Part shown: positions 10,028-21,285 of the stretch, one piece after another
How the letters are laid out: each line of letters begins with the position of its first letter
How positions within the stretch are numbered: position 1 is the stretch's first letter
Assembly: GCA_007115705.1 (NCBI GenBank)
Contig: QXEO01000143.1
Location: 6,927,434-6,991,433 of the forward strand
DNA: 64,000 nucleotides
From: Dactylis glomerata
Lineage: Eukaryota > Streptophyta > Magnoliopsida > Poales > Poaceae
Direction of reading: 5' to 3'
Notes under the pieces: model-generated
What the model was told of the DNA's origin: nothing
The model's database searches: none
The model's input: the letters and a program-made list of their open reading frames with translations, nothing else
Position numbers and translations under genes: made by a program

Positions 10028-10750
10028 GGCTGTCGTGAGAATTTAGAGACAGTAGCCATGGGGATGGCTTAACGGAGGGGCTCGACGGTGGTGACGATGG
10101 GTCCGGCTCGGGATTGTGCCAACAGAGACACCTCGGTTATCCAGGTTCAGGGCCCTCCACGCTAGAGGTAAAACCCCTACTTCCTGCCTGCTTTCTATTA
10201 TCTCCACAGTGGTTACAACGCTCCTCGAGCTGTTCGTCTAGAGGAGAAAGAAGAAGATCGATCGGATCCCCTAGGCTAACGGTCCAGACCCCCTTATATA
10301 GGCAGGGGTCTGGTTACAGATTAGGTGGCCGGCTGCTGGCTTCCCGCGGCTGCGTCTTCGGCGTGATCTTCTGGCCCTCCTCTGTCCTCTTCTGACGATT
10401 GCACTTTATAAAGCGCCTTTTCCCCCTTGGACCGGCATCTGGGAGGCATATGACCTCCCTTTTGCCTCGGATCCTTTCGTGGGCAGAACTCTTGCTCGCT
10501 GATTGGTCGAGCCCGGGCGTGGCATGCGTCACTCCCGTCCTTCACCTCTGTCGATCTTGTCGGGGCCAGACCACTTTCGGCGAAACAGCCGTTGGAGGAA
10601 TCTTGTCTTCGTCGCCCGGCTCTGGCTCTCTTCACTGGAGTCGCCAGCCGGCTGCTGGCACAGCCTGCCCTTTAGCTAGAGCCGGTCTTCCTTGCTTGAC
10701 GTCGTGGAGACTCCTGGGACGCCAGCCGGCAGACAGCGCTGCCCTTGACA
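10024..10750 (-). mobile_element. Gypsy-type LTR remnant (3' LTR, minus orientation)
   Basis: The 727-bp block is TG...CA bounded. On the minus strand it starts TGTCAAGGGC and has a TATA box in CCTATATAAGGGGG near 10295. The downstream segment GAAGTAGGGGTTTTACCT is also found in the Gypsy A LTR at 23130, so the two are related. Immediately outside the start (10751-10790) is a purine-rich tract reading CTTCGGGGGTA on the minus strand, as expected for a polypurine tract. This marks the block as a 3' LTR with the rest of the element deleted. The flanks GTACA and TACCC do not match, so it is not a simple solo LTR. Confidence 0.6.
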
Positions 10751-10790
10751 TACCCCCGAAGTCATCCTCATGACATTGGCCGAGTCCCCT

Positions 10791-11805
10791 TAAAGATTTT
10801 TTTGGCATACACGTGTGTATATATGCAACGGACTTGTCACGTGTCTATTCTTTACGTAAAACTTAGATCTATTAAATCTCAACCGTTAGTAGTAAAATCA
10901 ATGGTATATTTATTTCTAGCCTATGTGGATTAACGTGGTGTCTCTATTATAAATCTATGTATTGTGCTTTTAGTATATAATAGAATAGATAGATTGCACC
11001 ACTACTACAAGTCTATAAGAGCTTGTCATTCGGGTGGATTTTCATATAAACTCTTGTAAAGCCTGTGTCTAACTGGTACAAAACTTTGTGTTTCGGGTGC
11101 ATTTTCATACAAACCACCGTCGAGGTGACACGTACTCCCGTCCACGCCAGAACAAACAGTTTGAAACAGGCCTCTCAGCAAAACAGAAAATAGCAAATAT
11201 GGTCCTTTCCGTCGTGTAGGCCGCGTAAAATTTACAAAAAGGATCCCATTTTTTCATGTTTTTTGGCTTGAGTTCCTCGGCACCCACGCAATCTCCATTG
11301 GCGAGGGAGCAATTGCCATTTTGCTCGACGACGAAGTCCAGCACGGAGCCATCAAGGACAGAGGCATCAAGGGAGCTCGCCGTAGGCGATGATGGTCAAT
11401 GATCCACGCTGCCATAATTAGGGTTAAGATCCGCAGTACGGTGGGTCCCTTCTTCCCTCTCGTAGGTGTTTCGTGCCTCGTCTCTGCTCCCGTTCATGGC
11501 GTGTTCGTGTGGTAATCGTTCATGGCATGCTTCCCATCGATGATTGCCTGCAAAACAAGGTTATGCATGTAGTGTTAGTTTCTAATTATTGTTTCACTGC
11601 AATTTATGTGCACAACATCAGTTGTTTGAGGTTGTCATGTTTCATAGTGGTTCATGTGCATAAAATTTGTCTAATTTCCTGGATTGAGATGATTTAGGGG
11701 TACAATAGGAAATAATCATCTTGTAATCGCTTTTTAGCAGAGGCGGAGAATGGAAGGCTGCAGGCTGCTGAATTTTCTGGCACATGTGCAACTATTTATG
11801 TGGTA
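10791..11805. other. No gene recognised
   Basis: AT-rich sequence. A short near-duplicate, TTCGGGTG(G/C)ATTTTCATA followed by (T/C)AAAC, occurs at about 11033 and 11094. CACTACTACAAG at about 11000 could be a decayed CACTA end, but no partner was found. Confidence 0.35.
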
Positions 11806-11964
11806 ATGAATAAGAGAGTTACTAGTATAGAAGATGAAAATGATAGTGACACTCACAGTGATTGCTATGACAATGACTATGAGGCAGAGGATGCTGATGA
11901 TGATTTATTTCTAGCAAATAATGACAAAGAAGTTAATGATAACAATGAGCTGACAACTAATTGA
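11806..11964 (+). pseudogene. Short acidic ORF, possible MULE transposase N-terminal fragment
   Basis: A 52-codon frame very rich in Asp, Glu and Asn (SIEDENDSD, YEAEDADDDLFLANND) resembles the acidic linker near the N-terminus of grass Mutator-like transposases. After the stop, a different frame continues with EEDDVGLDHDSLKC, consistent with a frameshift. No MULE or zinc-finger domain remains. Assignment is by composition only. Confidence 0.3.
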
Positions 11965-12480
11965 GGAAGAGGATGATGTTGGGCTTGATCATGACTCTCT
12001 AAAATGCAAATTATGTACTGCTAGTGCTCTAACCATCCTACTACTGATGCACTCTTTGTCTCCAACACAATCACAACTCAACTACAACACATTTTCTTCA
12101 GATCATCACTACAACTGGAATGCTTCATATGCACAAAATGACAACCTAACATTCGGTTATGTGTCCGATTCTATCAAATTTTAGAGAAATTGCAAGAATA
12201 TGCTTCCAATTAACCACACAGTTTCACCTTCACATCCAATTACGGGTCCAGGTAAGCCTCACTGGTCACCTTCCACTCCCCGCCATCAGAGCCGCCTCAA
12301 AGATTCACATGTTGCTGCCACACACCGCTTGCCCCGGCCGTCAAACCCATCCGCCACATGCTCACGGCTCACCCCCTATGAGATTCCTCTTGCAGTCCAG
12401 CCGTAGCGACGCCTCCTCCTCACCTGTCGACCAAGCTAGGGTTCAGCAGCTTGTGAGTCAACTTGATTTGGGAATTTTGG
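11965..12480. other. No gene recognised
   Basis: Moderately GC sequence before the CACTA terminus. A 221-codon plus-strand frame that starts at 12159 and runs into the CACTA element is His/Cys/Arg rich without a family signature. I regard it as incidental. Confidence 0.35.
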
Positions 12481-13300
12481 CACTAGTAGGAAAAGGGCTA
12501 GGTGTGCCGCACCGAAATGGCATAACAGTGGCGCACCCCTGCACCAAACACAACATGCCACTACTATTTTGTAGTCGTGGCGCAGGTGGCCGGTGTGCCA
12601 CGACTATATGTCTTAGCTGTGGGACACATGTTAGTCATGCGCCATGGCTACCGGTGTGCCACCGCTACCGGTGCGCCATGCCTACATTAATTTGGTGCGC
12701 CGTGGTTTTTTGTATTTTATTTTTTGCCAGCCGTGGCCGCCACCCCGTCGCCAGCGGGGGGGCCTCGGCCAGCCTAGGTCGCTGGCGGTGGTGCGGTGCG
12801 GGAAGCGCCGGTGGAAAGAAGTAGCATGCCAATGGCAGCCGCACACTGTCGATGGCGCCTAGTCGCGAAATCACCCGAGGGGTCCCATTTATAGTCGGTT
12901 TTAGGTCAAACCAAGTCGGTGGAGACCAAGATTGCAACAAAAAGTCGCATGAGCCCTGGGATGGGCCCCAAACACGGCCAGCAAGTGGGGCCGGGTGGTG
13001 GGCTCGCTTTTGCGCCTCGTTGCGTCCCCCGTTGACTTCTTCTTCTCCAGTATTTTCTGAAAAATGACGTGGTAAAAAGTTTAGGTCCATTTGACATTCA
13101 GAAGGTCCCCGAAAGTCCAAAACATGCAAACACAAGGAAATCTGCTTCCCTGTGTTAAAACCAAATGAAAGGAGATTGTTTTAAAAACCCAGAATCAATG
13201 GCAAACAAGTCCCGATTCTCATAAAACTATCAAATAACTAAGAATATGATCTAATAAACTATAAAGATCATGGGCGCATTTTACATGCATCATCCTACCA
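12481..13300 (+). mobile_element. CACTA transposon terminus, truncated
   Basis: CACTAGTAGGAAAAGGGCTA at 12481 is a classic grass CACTA terminal inverted repeat. It is followed by repeated subterminal variants of TGGCGCAC, GTGCGCCAT and GTGTGCCAC through about 12710. The matching opposite terminus (TTCCTACTAGTG) was not seen downstream, so only one end is present. No transposase was recognised. The right limit is approximate. Confidence 0.65.
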
Positions 13301-13369
13301 CTGTAGAACCATCAAGACGGGTTTTAGAATTTTCTGGATTTCAGCACGACAAGGTGGAATGAGGAGAAA

Positions 13370-14500
13370 TTATGACATCATATGTTGCCAATGAACTCGA
13401 TGAGATTTTGCAAATACCCATATGTTTACGACATTATGCTAATTTTTGGTCATGGCATTATGACCGACGCAGAGTTTTTATTATCTGCTCGGCTTATAAG
13501 ATGCTTGTCTCGACAGAGGATCACCGAGAGGCACGGCTGGAGGGCAGAGCTGGTGCATCGTATGTCGAGGCTGTTTGGAAAGTGTTATGACCTTTTTCAT
13601 ACCAAGGTACCGTCGAAGGTGAGGATCTTTTTGTGGAGGCTAATGAAATAGTTGTTACCGACGAATGACGTGCACTGTCATCGGAAAATGACTGCTGAGG
13701 ATCGATGCCAGCTGCGCGGTGTGCAAGATTCATGGTGCCACGCGCTACTGGGCTGCTCCATGGCAAGGTGCGTATGGGCCTTGGCTGATGAAGAGATTAC
13801 AAAGCATTTTCATTGTTCATATGAGAGAAGGGCGAGTGAGTGACTAGCGACAATGATTTCCACTCTCTACCATGAGGACTAGGTTAGGGTTTTTGTCGCC
13901 CTATGAGCGATGTGTCATGAAAGAAGAAAGGATATTCATGAGAAAATCTATCAAAGTCTGCTTACGATGCCTTTGTTCGTGGAGAGGTTCGTGGAGGAGC
14001 ATTGGGAGTTAAAAGGAACACCACGAAAGAAACCAGTGGTGATGGCTGAACAAAGGGCTCCAAGCTATATACCACCGCCGTAGGGCATGACGAAAACTAA
14101 CATCGATGCTGCCATCGGAAAGAACTCTGGATGTTTCTTTGTTGCGGCTGTAGCGCGTGATAATACAAGGCTTTATCGGAGATCGTCGGTTGATGTGTCT
14201 CCAAGGAAGACGGATGCCAAAATCCTAGAGGCCTTAGCTTTGCCAAGAGGCGGTGTCACTAGCCAAGGACATTAGCGCTTGTGCGCTAAGGGTGGCGAGC
14301 GACAGCAGGAATGCCGTCGTAAACCTGGAGCAAGGTACAATGGAGTGTACGCACACATTGTACGGGAGATCCGAGAATCGGGGAAGATAACTCTAGCCTT
14401 TGTTCACCAATGAAGGATTTTAAATAAGAGAAGAAGCCCATGATCAAGGCATCCCTAGAGAGCGTTTGTATCAGGATTGTTTCTGTTGATTAATAAAAGC
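13370..14500 (+). pseudogene. LINE ORF2 C-terminal relic: zf-RVT and RNase H
   Basis: Fragments across two frames match the end of plant LINE ORF2. The first is FIICSAYKMLVS, then KVPSKVRIFLWRL, LLPTNDV and DSWCHALLGCSMARCVWAL, which is the zinc-binding domain zf-RVT. Then 14087-14275 encodes TKTNIDAAIGKNSG, VAAVARDN and LEALALPRGG, the RNase H-like domain. Frames break near 13590 and stop at about 13650 and 13840. A tail with AATAAAAG sits at 14492-14499, right before a hAT MITE. Endonuclease and RT parts are missing, as in 5'-truncated LINE copies. Confidence 0.75.
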
Positions 14501-14509
14501 GGGTTCCAC

Positions 14510-14779
14510 CTGGGCATTTTCTCGGGCCGGGTCCAAAAAAAGCCCGATGCAAAAAATGTCAGACCAGGCCCGGCCCGTGGAAGCTGTTTTCTATCGGGAC
14601 GTCAGGCTATCAGGCCGGGCCTTCCTAAAATTACTCATTTTCTTTGCCCAGGCCAAGCCCAGCTAGGCTATTGGGCCAAAATTTCCTGCCCAGACCCAGC
14701 CCGACTACATGTTTTGGCCCGACGGGCCGGGCCATTTTTGGGCCGGGTCGGTCGGGCCGGGCTGCCCATGCCCAGGCTT
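14510..14779. mobile_element. hAT-type MITE rich in GGCCCGG motifs
   Basis: The 270-bp element is flanked by a perfect 8-bp duplication GGTTCCAC (14502-14509 and 14780-14787), the hAT hallmark. Its ends share CTGGGCAT in inverted orientation (left at 14510, right as ATGCCCAG ending near 14775), with a few extra bases on the right. The interior is full of GGGCCGGGC and its complement. It is non-coding. It lies just 5' of the protease gene leader. Confidence 0.75.
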
Positions 14780-14789
14780 GGTTCCACAC

Positions 14790-15288
14790 CTAAAACAAAG
14801 TAAAGAAGGGCAGATGATAAAATGCTAAACAAAAGGGAAGATAATAAAATTCCCCTGCGAGAAGGGGAAAGCTTCCCGACACGAAAACCCAAGCCAAAAA
14901 CCCCAATCCTTCCCCCCTCCGGTTCCGCACCAACATTTCGATCAAAAGGCAGCGGCGGGAGGAGGGAGTCAGGGAGAGGCAACTAACCCTCGCCTCGCCG
15001 CCGCGTCCCGCAGCCGCCTCCGCCGCGCGAGCACCTCCCCGTCGCCGCCTCCGCCGCGCGAGCACCTCCCCGTCGCCGCCTTCGCCGCGCGAGCATCTCC
15101 ATCTCGCCACCTCCGCCGCGCGAGCACCTCCACCTCGCCGCCTCGTTCTCCCGTGGTGTCCTCTGTGTACTAGGGCGCGACCGCAGCCAACTACTGGCCT
15201 GGGCCGCCTCTCCGACTCGGGAGCACCTCCACCTCTTCCAGCGTGGGCTGCATCATCCGCCGTCCTCCTCTTCCCACGGCGTGACCAG
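14790..15288 (+). promoter_or_regulatory. Promoter region and first leader exon of the protease gene
   Basis: CpG-rich sequence ends in a canonical donor (GACCAG then GTGAGC at 15289). From 15005 to 15140 a roughly 36-bp GC-rich unit built on CCGCCGCGCGAGCACCTCC is repeated about four times. The transcription start cannot be fixed, and no obvious TATA box was seen. CpG-rich promoters are usual for grass housekeeping genes. Confidence 0.5.
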
Positions 15289-15382
15289 GTGAGCAAGCCG
15301 GCCCCTTCTTGCTGAACCTACCTACTCCTTCTCCCACCTTCCCGTATCATCTCTTAAGGTATCTCGCGGATTCATGCGTCAG

Positions 15383-15465
15383 GGTCCGTTTTGAAGAATC
15401 AGCAACTGAGGCGAACTGCTGCACGGCCGGCTGCGCGACTACCTCCACCTCTCCCTTCCGCCCTG
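15383..15465 (+). other. Leader exon 2 of the protease gene (predicted)
   Basis: This 83-bp segment lies between acceptor GCGTCAG and donor GTGAGC. It carries the motif GAATCAGCAACTGAGGCGAA followed by CTGCTGCAC. It is homologous to the exons at 15544 and 17225. Confidence 0.5.
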
Positions 15466-15543
15466 GTGAGCTACCCCTCGAGAACCTCCTCCACCCTCCA
15501 TTTCCGCACTCTCCAAGGCATCTCACGGATTTTTATGCCGCAG

Positions 15544-15634
15544 GTTCGCATATTGGGGAATCAGTAACGGCGAAGAACTGCTGCAAGTCCGCTGCGCCGT
15601 CCCCATTGACCCACTGCAGTGCCTTTCTGGCGTG
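15544..15634 (+). other. Leader exon 3 of the protease gene (predicted)
   Basis: This 91-bp segment lies between acceptor ATGCCGCAG and donor GTGAGC. It repeats the motif as GGGGAATCAGTAACGGCGAA and CTGCTGCAA. Confidence 0.5.
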
Positions 15635-17224
15635 GTGAGCACCGCCGCCCCCCTCTTCTGAATCTCCTCTTCTCAGTTATCACCTTCAGGATGGAGCTTG
15701 CTGTAAATATTCAGTAGTAATCGAGCACTCTGTCTGTTACATATGAAACTGATGAATCTGAATACTCTGTCTGTTTTGGTGGCTTTGCACAACGAAATTC
15801 CCCAATGCCCAAATCAGTTTAACTCTTTCTGTTCCAACCTTTCTTATTTGATTACAAGGTAGTTGATCATGCCTCTGTACGAAATAGTAATGTAGTTATA
15901 AATAACTTGTTGCTCCATTTATGCACTGCGTATTTCTGGTACTGCAACGTTAAGCACCAATATCAATATGTATCTGCACTTAAACCATTTACATGACACT
16001 GTTCGGCCTTTTTGGCAGTCATTATCATAAACCATCAATGCATTGCTAATTGATTGAATTTCGTATTTTCCCTTGATTTTGTTGATGCACAGTTAATTTT
16101 TCAGTGTTCCTGGTACATACAAAATTGGTGGAACTTTCTCTAATTGCTAATTGGTGGAAATTTCCCTAATTACTATATAATTTGCTGTAGCTTTACATTT
16201 TTTGGTTTGTCCAGATGTGAAATGACCACGAACAAAAAAAATTAATCAATATAATCATGTGTTTCGCTAATCTTGGAGTGTTTTCAGAACAAAATTATAT
16301 GGTGAATCTGTAATCTTTTCTTGGCACATTATTCACAAACCTGAATATAGGTACTGTGAAATTGGTACCTGGATAAAAACATGTAGAACTAAAATGCTAA
16401 TCCTAGTTAGTAGTCGCATTTGTTTCTTGATGGCATAAACAGTACCTACTCTCAGATGTGATCCAATTAACGTATTGGAGTAAGGTCCAGACATTGTTCA
16501 AGAAATGCTCCAGACTTGTACATATAATTACGTTTTTGTTCAGAATTAAATGGAAAGTGTTCATCTAGCTATTTGTTTTTCATATGGCTGGCTCTATTTT
16601 GGTTAGATGCCGTTGCTCTGTTATACTTCTGGTGCAAAATTTACAGGAATAAGAGTAGCAAAGTGTAAGGGGGTGTAATGACAGATTAAAGTAAAACATG
16701 GGGTGTTTTGTGCAAAATAATAGGGACTATTAAACATTGTTGTGATTGAGGGGGTTTTCTAAAACATGTAGAAACCAACGCACGGATCATAAAGCAAGTT
16801 GGATGGTGCGAGATAAAACCAAGACCCGCATAAGTATGCGGTTTTGCTTTTTTGCTTTATGCATATGTATAATCAGACAACACAAAGTTTGTAACAAGGT
16901 TAATCAATATAGCTTATATAGCAGTACCTACACTCCATTCTTATCAGAAGTGTTAACTGACATACTGTAATATCCTTATGTTTGTTATCGTTTACCTCGG
17001 TTTCATAACTGTGATTGATCAGCAAAGCATGTCCCTGTCTTGCTCATAAAGGTTACACTCACGATTTTAATAGCTTCTAGTGTTATGCATTTTATTTCAG
17101 TAATGTAGTGCATCAGCAGACCGTCATGTTCTGTTTCTTGGAGAATTCTAGTTCACGAATTGCTATAGTCATCATATAGTTAATGAATTGCTGCTATCTC
17201 CTCACTTACGTACTTATCCTGCAG
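15635..17224 (+). other. Predicted intron, 1.6 kb
   Basis: AT-rich sequence from GTGAGC to CCTGCAG. No gene or clear transposon was recognised inside. Confidence 0.45.
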
Positions 17225-17367
17225 GGGTTCCGTTTTGGGGAATCAGCAAAGAAGGTGAACTGCTGCACGTCAGCCACTCAAGCAAACCACCCTTCAAGCG
17301 ACGGCCGCATCCCTACGATTTACTCTGCGTCAATTTGCTGCCCAAGTTCACCAGCCTTCCACATTTG
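17225..17367 (+). other. Leader exon 4 of the protease gene (predicted)
   Basis: This 143-bp segment lies between CCTGCAG and GTGAGA. It repeats the motif as GGGGAATCAGCAAAGAAGGT followed by GAACTGCTGCAC. It shares no frame continuing into the protease ORF, because an in-frame TAA lies at 17691-17693 upstream of the ATG. It is therefore probably 5' UTR. Confidence 0.5.
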
Positions 17368-17699
17368 GTGAGAGTTCGCCTCCTCGTGCCTCATGCCTTT
17401 CCCTTCTCCTGTTGTTTCACCAAGAATCTACAAATAAGTGAAGTATAATTGCCACTTGTGGTTAGTCTACACAGGGTTTTCTCCTGTTTTAATATCAACT
17501 GTATAGATGATACTTTGCAATAAACTTGGGCTGTGTGCATCAGTTGCATAGCCTGGGGTAATCAACACAACAAAAGTTTGTTGGTGTTGTGATCAATATA
17601 ACTTTATAGCATCCCTCTTGAAAATATTCTTGCACGTTCTCTTATGTAATTGTAACCTTCTTTCCAGCTGCCTTCACTCACAGACCAGCTTAACCTCAC

Positions 17700-18548
17700 A
17701 TGGCTGCCCCTCTACCTGCTGCCCAAGCCCCAACTGAGTTTGACTCAAACCTGTCTACTTGGCTGAAAAATCAGCACGCCGAATCTATATTCTCCATCAG
17801 GTTTTTGCCGAGGCAAAACAAGATTCAGAGAATCAGAGCCTTGGCGAATGAAGTCCAAACTGTGACAGAGGCTAACAAGCAAAGGGATAAAGTCACTTCT
17901 GAAAATTTCTGCACCGGTTTCGTTGTTGCAGATCATGCTCACCGCTTACGTATTCTGACTTGTGCTCATGGCCTGGATCATCTGTTCAAGCGATCACACC
18001 CTATCTCAGTTAGCACAGCGAACAGATTACTTTCGACAACTGTGCGCTGCGATCATGTTGAGCATCAATATCGTCAGGGTGGCCTTAATGTCCAAAGGCA
18101 CTATTCCAAAGCAAAAATAGCAGCCATTGATTGTGCTCATGATCTAATGTTGGTGGATGTATTGAAACATACCTTGAGAGACATCAATGGTGCAATGTGC
18201 CATAGCAGCCACCGCTCGGTCCGCTTGAGCAGGGAAGTACTTGGAGACAAGATCAGCAAGTGCTTACTTCTTTCGTGGCCTCCTAACAAACATAGGAAGA
18301 GAACGGAAGGACATACCTCTACCATGAGGAGAGTTGTAGAAATTTGTGAACCTAACCTCAATGAGTACAATATGGATCTGGTAGCGGTTAACATGGGAGT
18401 TGAGCAGGGTTCTTCTGGTGGACCTTTGTTCAATGGAGCAGGGGAGGTTTTTGGGTTGCTACATGCGAGTGGCATAGTTGATGATGTGGATTCTTCTTAT
18501 TTTGTTGCTGTGCACCACTTAAATCATTTTGTAGCTCCATACGTTTGA
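17700..18548 (+). CDS. Trypsin-like serine protease (Trypsin_2/S1 fold)
   Basis: The intact 282-residue protein is the best host-gene candidate here. Catalytic triad motifs of the chymotrypsin fold are in order: His90 in LTCAHG, Asp148 in CAHDLMLVDV, Ser239 in QGSSGGPLFN. FCTGFVV at 70-76 and VFGLLHASG at 250-258 match the flanking beta-strands. The acidic/basic first 65 residues have no hydrophobic signal peptide, so cytosolic or nuclear location is likely. The coding part is a single exon after a TTTCCAG acceptor at 17667, and an in-frame TAA just upstream fixes the ATG. Plant genomes hold many such uncharacterised trypsin-like proteins. The substrate is unknown. No PDZ domain follows, unlike Deg proteases. 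Confidence 0.85.
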   Translation: MAAPLPAAQAPTEFDSNLSTWLKNQHAESIFSIRFLPRQNKIQRIRALANEVQTVTEANKQRDKVTSENFCTGFVVADHAHRLRILTCAHGLDHLFKRSHPISVSTANRLLSTTVRCDHVEHQYRQGGLNVQRHYSKAKIAAIDCAHDLMLVDVLKHTLRDINGAMCHSSHRSVRLSREVLGDKISKCLLLSWPPNKHRKRTEGHTSTMRRVVEICEPNLNEYNMDLVAVNMGVEQGSSGGPLFNGAGEVFGLLHASGIVDDVDSSYFVAVHHLNHFVAPYV

Positions 18549-18680
18549 TGAACTGTGTAACAGTTGTTTGGAGAAGAAGTTTGTGTTTACCAGTGCACTT
18601 TGGTTCGAATCTGGGAAATTTCGCTTGTAGGACAAATTTCATCATGGTCATTAGTTTACCTTATATGACAGTACATTGTA
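18549..18680 (+). other. Probable 3' UTR of the protease gene
   Basis: AT-rich sequence follows the TGA stop. The poly(A) site is not fixed. Confidence 0.35.
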
Positions 18681-20034
18681 GAATCTCTGATTTGTTAAAA
18701 CAAAAACAGGATAGCTTGTGATTCATGTTGTTTTACTTTACCAAGCAGTTTTGATACTCATCATTTAAAAATTTACTTGTGAAGTCGCAATGTCATTTGC
18801 AACTTGGATGGTAAGGTATCGCACACTTTCTAGCGAAACATGCATAGCAGCATAGGCTGTTTCACTCGCGAGCATACATACTGACCAATGGTTTTGAGTA
18901 GCTTTTCTACCTCTCAAAGATGTTGCTGCAAGGTGGGCATATTGAACTCTGGTAGCAGCAAGGAACATACTGCGCAGCGCAAGGCGGCTATCAAATCGTA
19001 AGTAAGCATCCTTGCTGAATTAAAGAAAATGTTAACTTGCTGGTTAAGCACGAATTTTCAATCTGTTCTACCCCCATGATTTAGTTAAAGTATTACACCA
19101 TTTGTTATATCATGCAATTGCACTTGAGAATTTACTAGTAGAGTACAATAAATTTGAAATTTCTGTTTGTAGTAGTTATGAGTGTCGTTGTTTTTTCTGT
19201 ATCACAATCTCAACAGTTTTTGTTTAACTGGTCCGCAGGGAGCTCCATCAGTCAAGATGTCCTCCCCGTTGTTAGCAGCATGGCAGTTAATCTGGCCAAG
19301 AGAGCTCCCGTCAATATTCCTCATTGTGTACTTCTGTTTCTTTATGAAGTTCACCTCGAAATGGATCTGCAATGTATAGTTAGCATAAAGAGAGAAAAAT
19401 CAATCCCTAATTTTAGTTAATTATTTCGAAGCTTTTCATGCTTATTGATATATTTAGTCTTACTAACATCTGCTTGTCTATACTTAGCAGTTAGCACATC
19501 ACTGAATTTGGATCATATATTCTTTGTAATGTTTATACCATAATCAAACACCTAGTTTATGAAATTTATTAAAATCAAATCTCTATATGCAACAATACAT
19601 GTCATTTTACGAAATTGTTTTCACGTGTGTATGTATGACTTTTTCATCCCTCGCTGTCACCACCAGTTGAAACAAAAATGGTAGAATATTACCAATATTA
19701 CGTTGAAGAATTGCTTGTGAGAATGTGGCACAAAATAATTGCAGGAACTTATTTTCTAATTATTGGCTATTGTGGCAACTGTTCGTCTTGCACGATACGA
19801 TAGCTGAAATTGATATCTGCTCAAGGAAGATCCAATTACTACATCTTCCTGGCTGAATACCATATACTCGCTCACACATGCAGGAAGACTAAAAAAATAA
19901 CCCTTCCCATTTTACTGAAAGCCAATGAAAATAGTCCACTAACCTGCAGGGGAGAAAAGGTAAGAATAACCATCGAGGTGACTCGTATGTGATACGATAG
20001 ATCAAACAACTTAGTGAAAGTTATGTGCATTCTT
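18681..20034. other. Downstream intergenic or alternative 3' exons
   Basis: No open frame with a recognisable family. GTCCGCAG followed by GGAGCTCCATCAGTCAAG at about 19231 looks like a splice acceptor and could mark an alternative terminal exon of the protease transcript. The rest is AT-rich. Confidence 0.3.
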
Positions 20035-21285
20035 TTTAATAGAGGGAATATATTAATATCGCGAAGATATCAATTACACTCAGCCTCTGCAACAACATTA
20101 TATCTAAAAACATCAAGGATGCACACAGTCAAAAATAAAATAAAAAGAAGAGAAACATAAACAAAGACCCCGTCGCAGTGATGAAACACTTGCAACAACA
20201 ACACTCTAACCACCACCAAGACAACACCTGGACTGCAAAAGAGGTTCTCCAAAAGCAACGCCTTCAAGAAGGAAACAATGCACCAGCATTGTCGTCGCCC
20301 GATCAAGGACCTTGAGTTTTCACCCTGGAGAAAGAACGAGTTTCCAAAGCAATATCTTCAACAAGACCATTTCCAGGTACAACCAATGAAGGCCAGACCT
20401 TGGGCTTTGACCCTGGAAATCGCGGCTCGGTACTCGAAAAGCACCACCTGAAATGTTGTCCACATGTGTTTTCACCCCTCTTGCCAAGGTCATTGTTGTA
20501 AGTCCTCAACACCTGACACACAGGAAAAACATGTGCCATAAGTTCAACGCAACCAAAACTCCTCTCTGCCATGACAAACCTTTGATCGCTGCCACCATGA
20601 ATTTCTTCACCACTGTCAATGTCATTGAAATATATAATTAGACATGTCCAATGGCATCGACAAAAACAGCAAAGCTTCACGCTACGCCCTAATGAAGCCT
20701 CGTTGGCCGAAGATAAGGGCGTGCACAACTGGATCAATTCCGATCTAGATATCCAGTGACACCATGCGCCAATCATCGGAGATCTTTGAGAGGAAGACCA
20801 GAACGCGTTAGCGTCCAGATCGAGGAGGTCGGCATGAAGCAGATCGGAAATTTGGAACTCGATGAAAAGGAGTGTCAGCCACCTTTATTCATCCTGGCCA
20901 TCCACACAGCCGCCACTGACCACCATCGTCACAACCATGCCTACCCACCCAACGCCCAGATGCATAGCTGCTCAAGCCCACTACAGATTCCCGTAGCCAC
21001 GAAAAGCCAAGGTGGTGCAGCAACCTGAAGCATGATGAGATCTGAGCCATGACAGGGGGAGATGGAGGTGAGATGGGGGACGGGCGTGGAGGGATGGCCG
21101 GCCGCCACTATCAGGGTGGCCAGCGACGGCGGCGGTAAGAGGATCCGGTCTGAGAGTGCGCCTGGGTGGGTGGCAGCTGGGGTGCCTTAGAGTCACCGGA
21201 GGTGACCTAGAGGCGGCGGCTATTTCGTATCGTGACCTAGGAGGTTTCTCCCCCACCTTTCTTTCTCGAAAAAGAACCACATGAG
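20035..21285 (-). mobile_element. LINE-like non-coding retroelement (tentative)
   Basis: On the minus strand the block starts with a GC-rich leader near TTTCGAGAAAGAAAGG and ends CTTCGCGATATTAATATATT then CCCTCTATTAAAAA. The latter is the type of 3' terminus I associate with grass LINEs and their non-autonomous relatives. The interior (about 1.2 kb) has no RT or endonuclease. Target duplications were not found. It could instead be a diverged unclassified repeat. Confidence 0.4.

Noticed and set aside
10024..10750. Solo LTR
   Set aside because: Flanking 5-mers do not match and a polypurine tract adjoins one end, so it is a truncated element rather than a solo LTR.
12159..12824. 221-codon plus-strand ORF
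   Set aside because: It crosses the CACTA terminus at 12481, has a repetitive odd composition, and has no domain.
14790..15296. 168-codon minus-strand Arg/Gly-rich ORF
   Set aside because: Explained by the tandem GC-rich repeat in the protease gene leader; low-complexity product.
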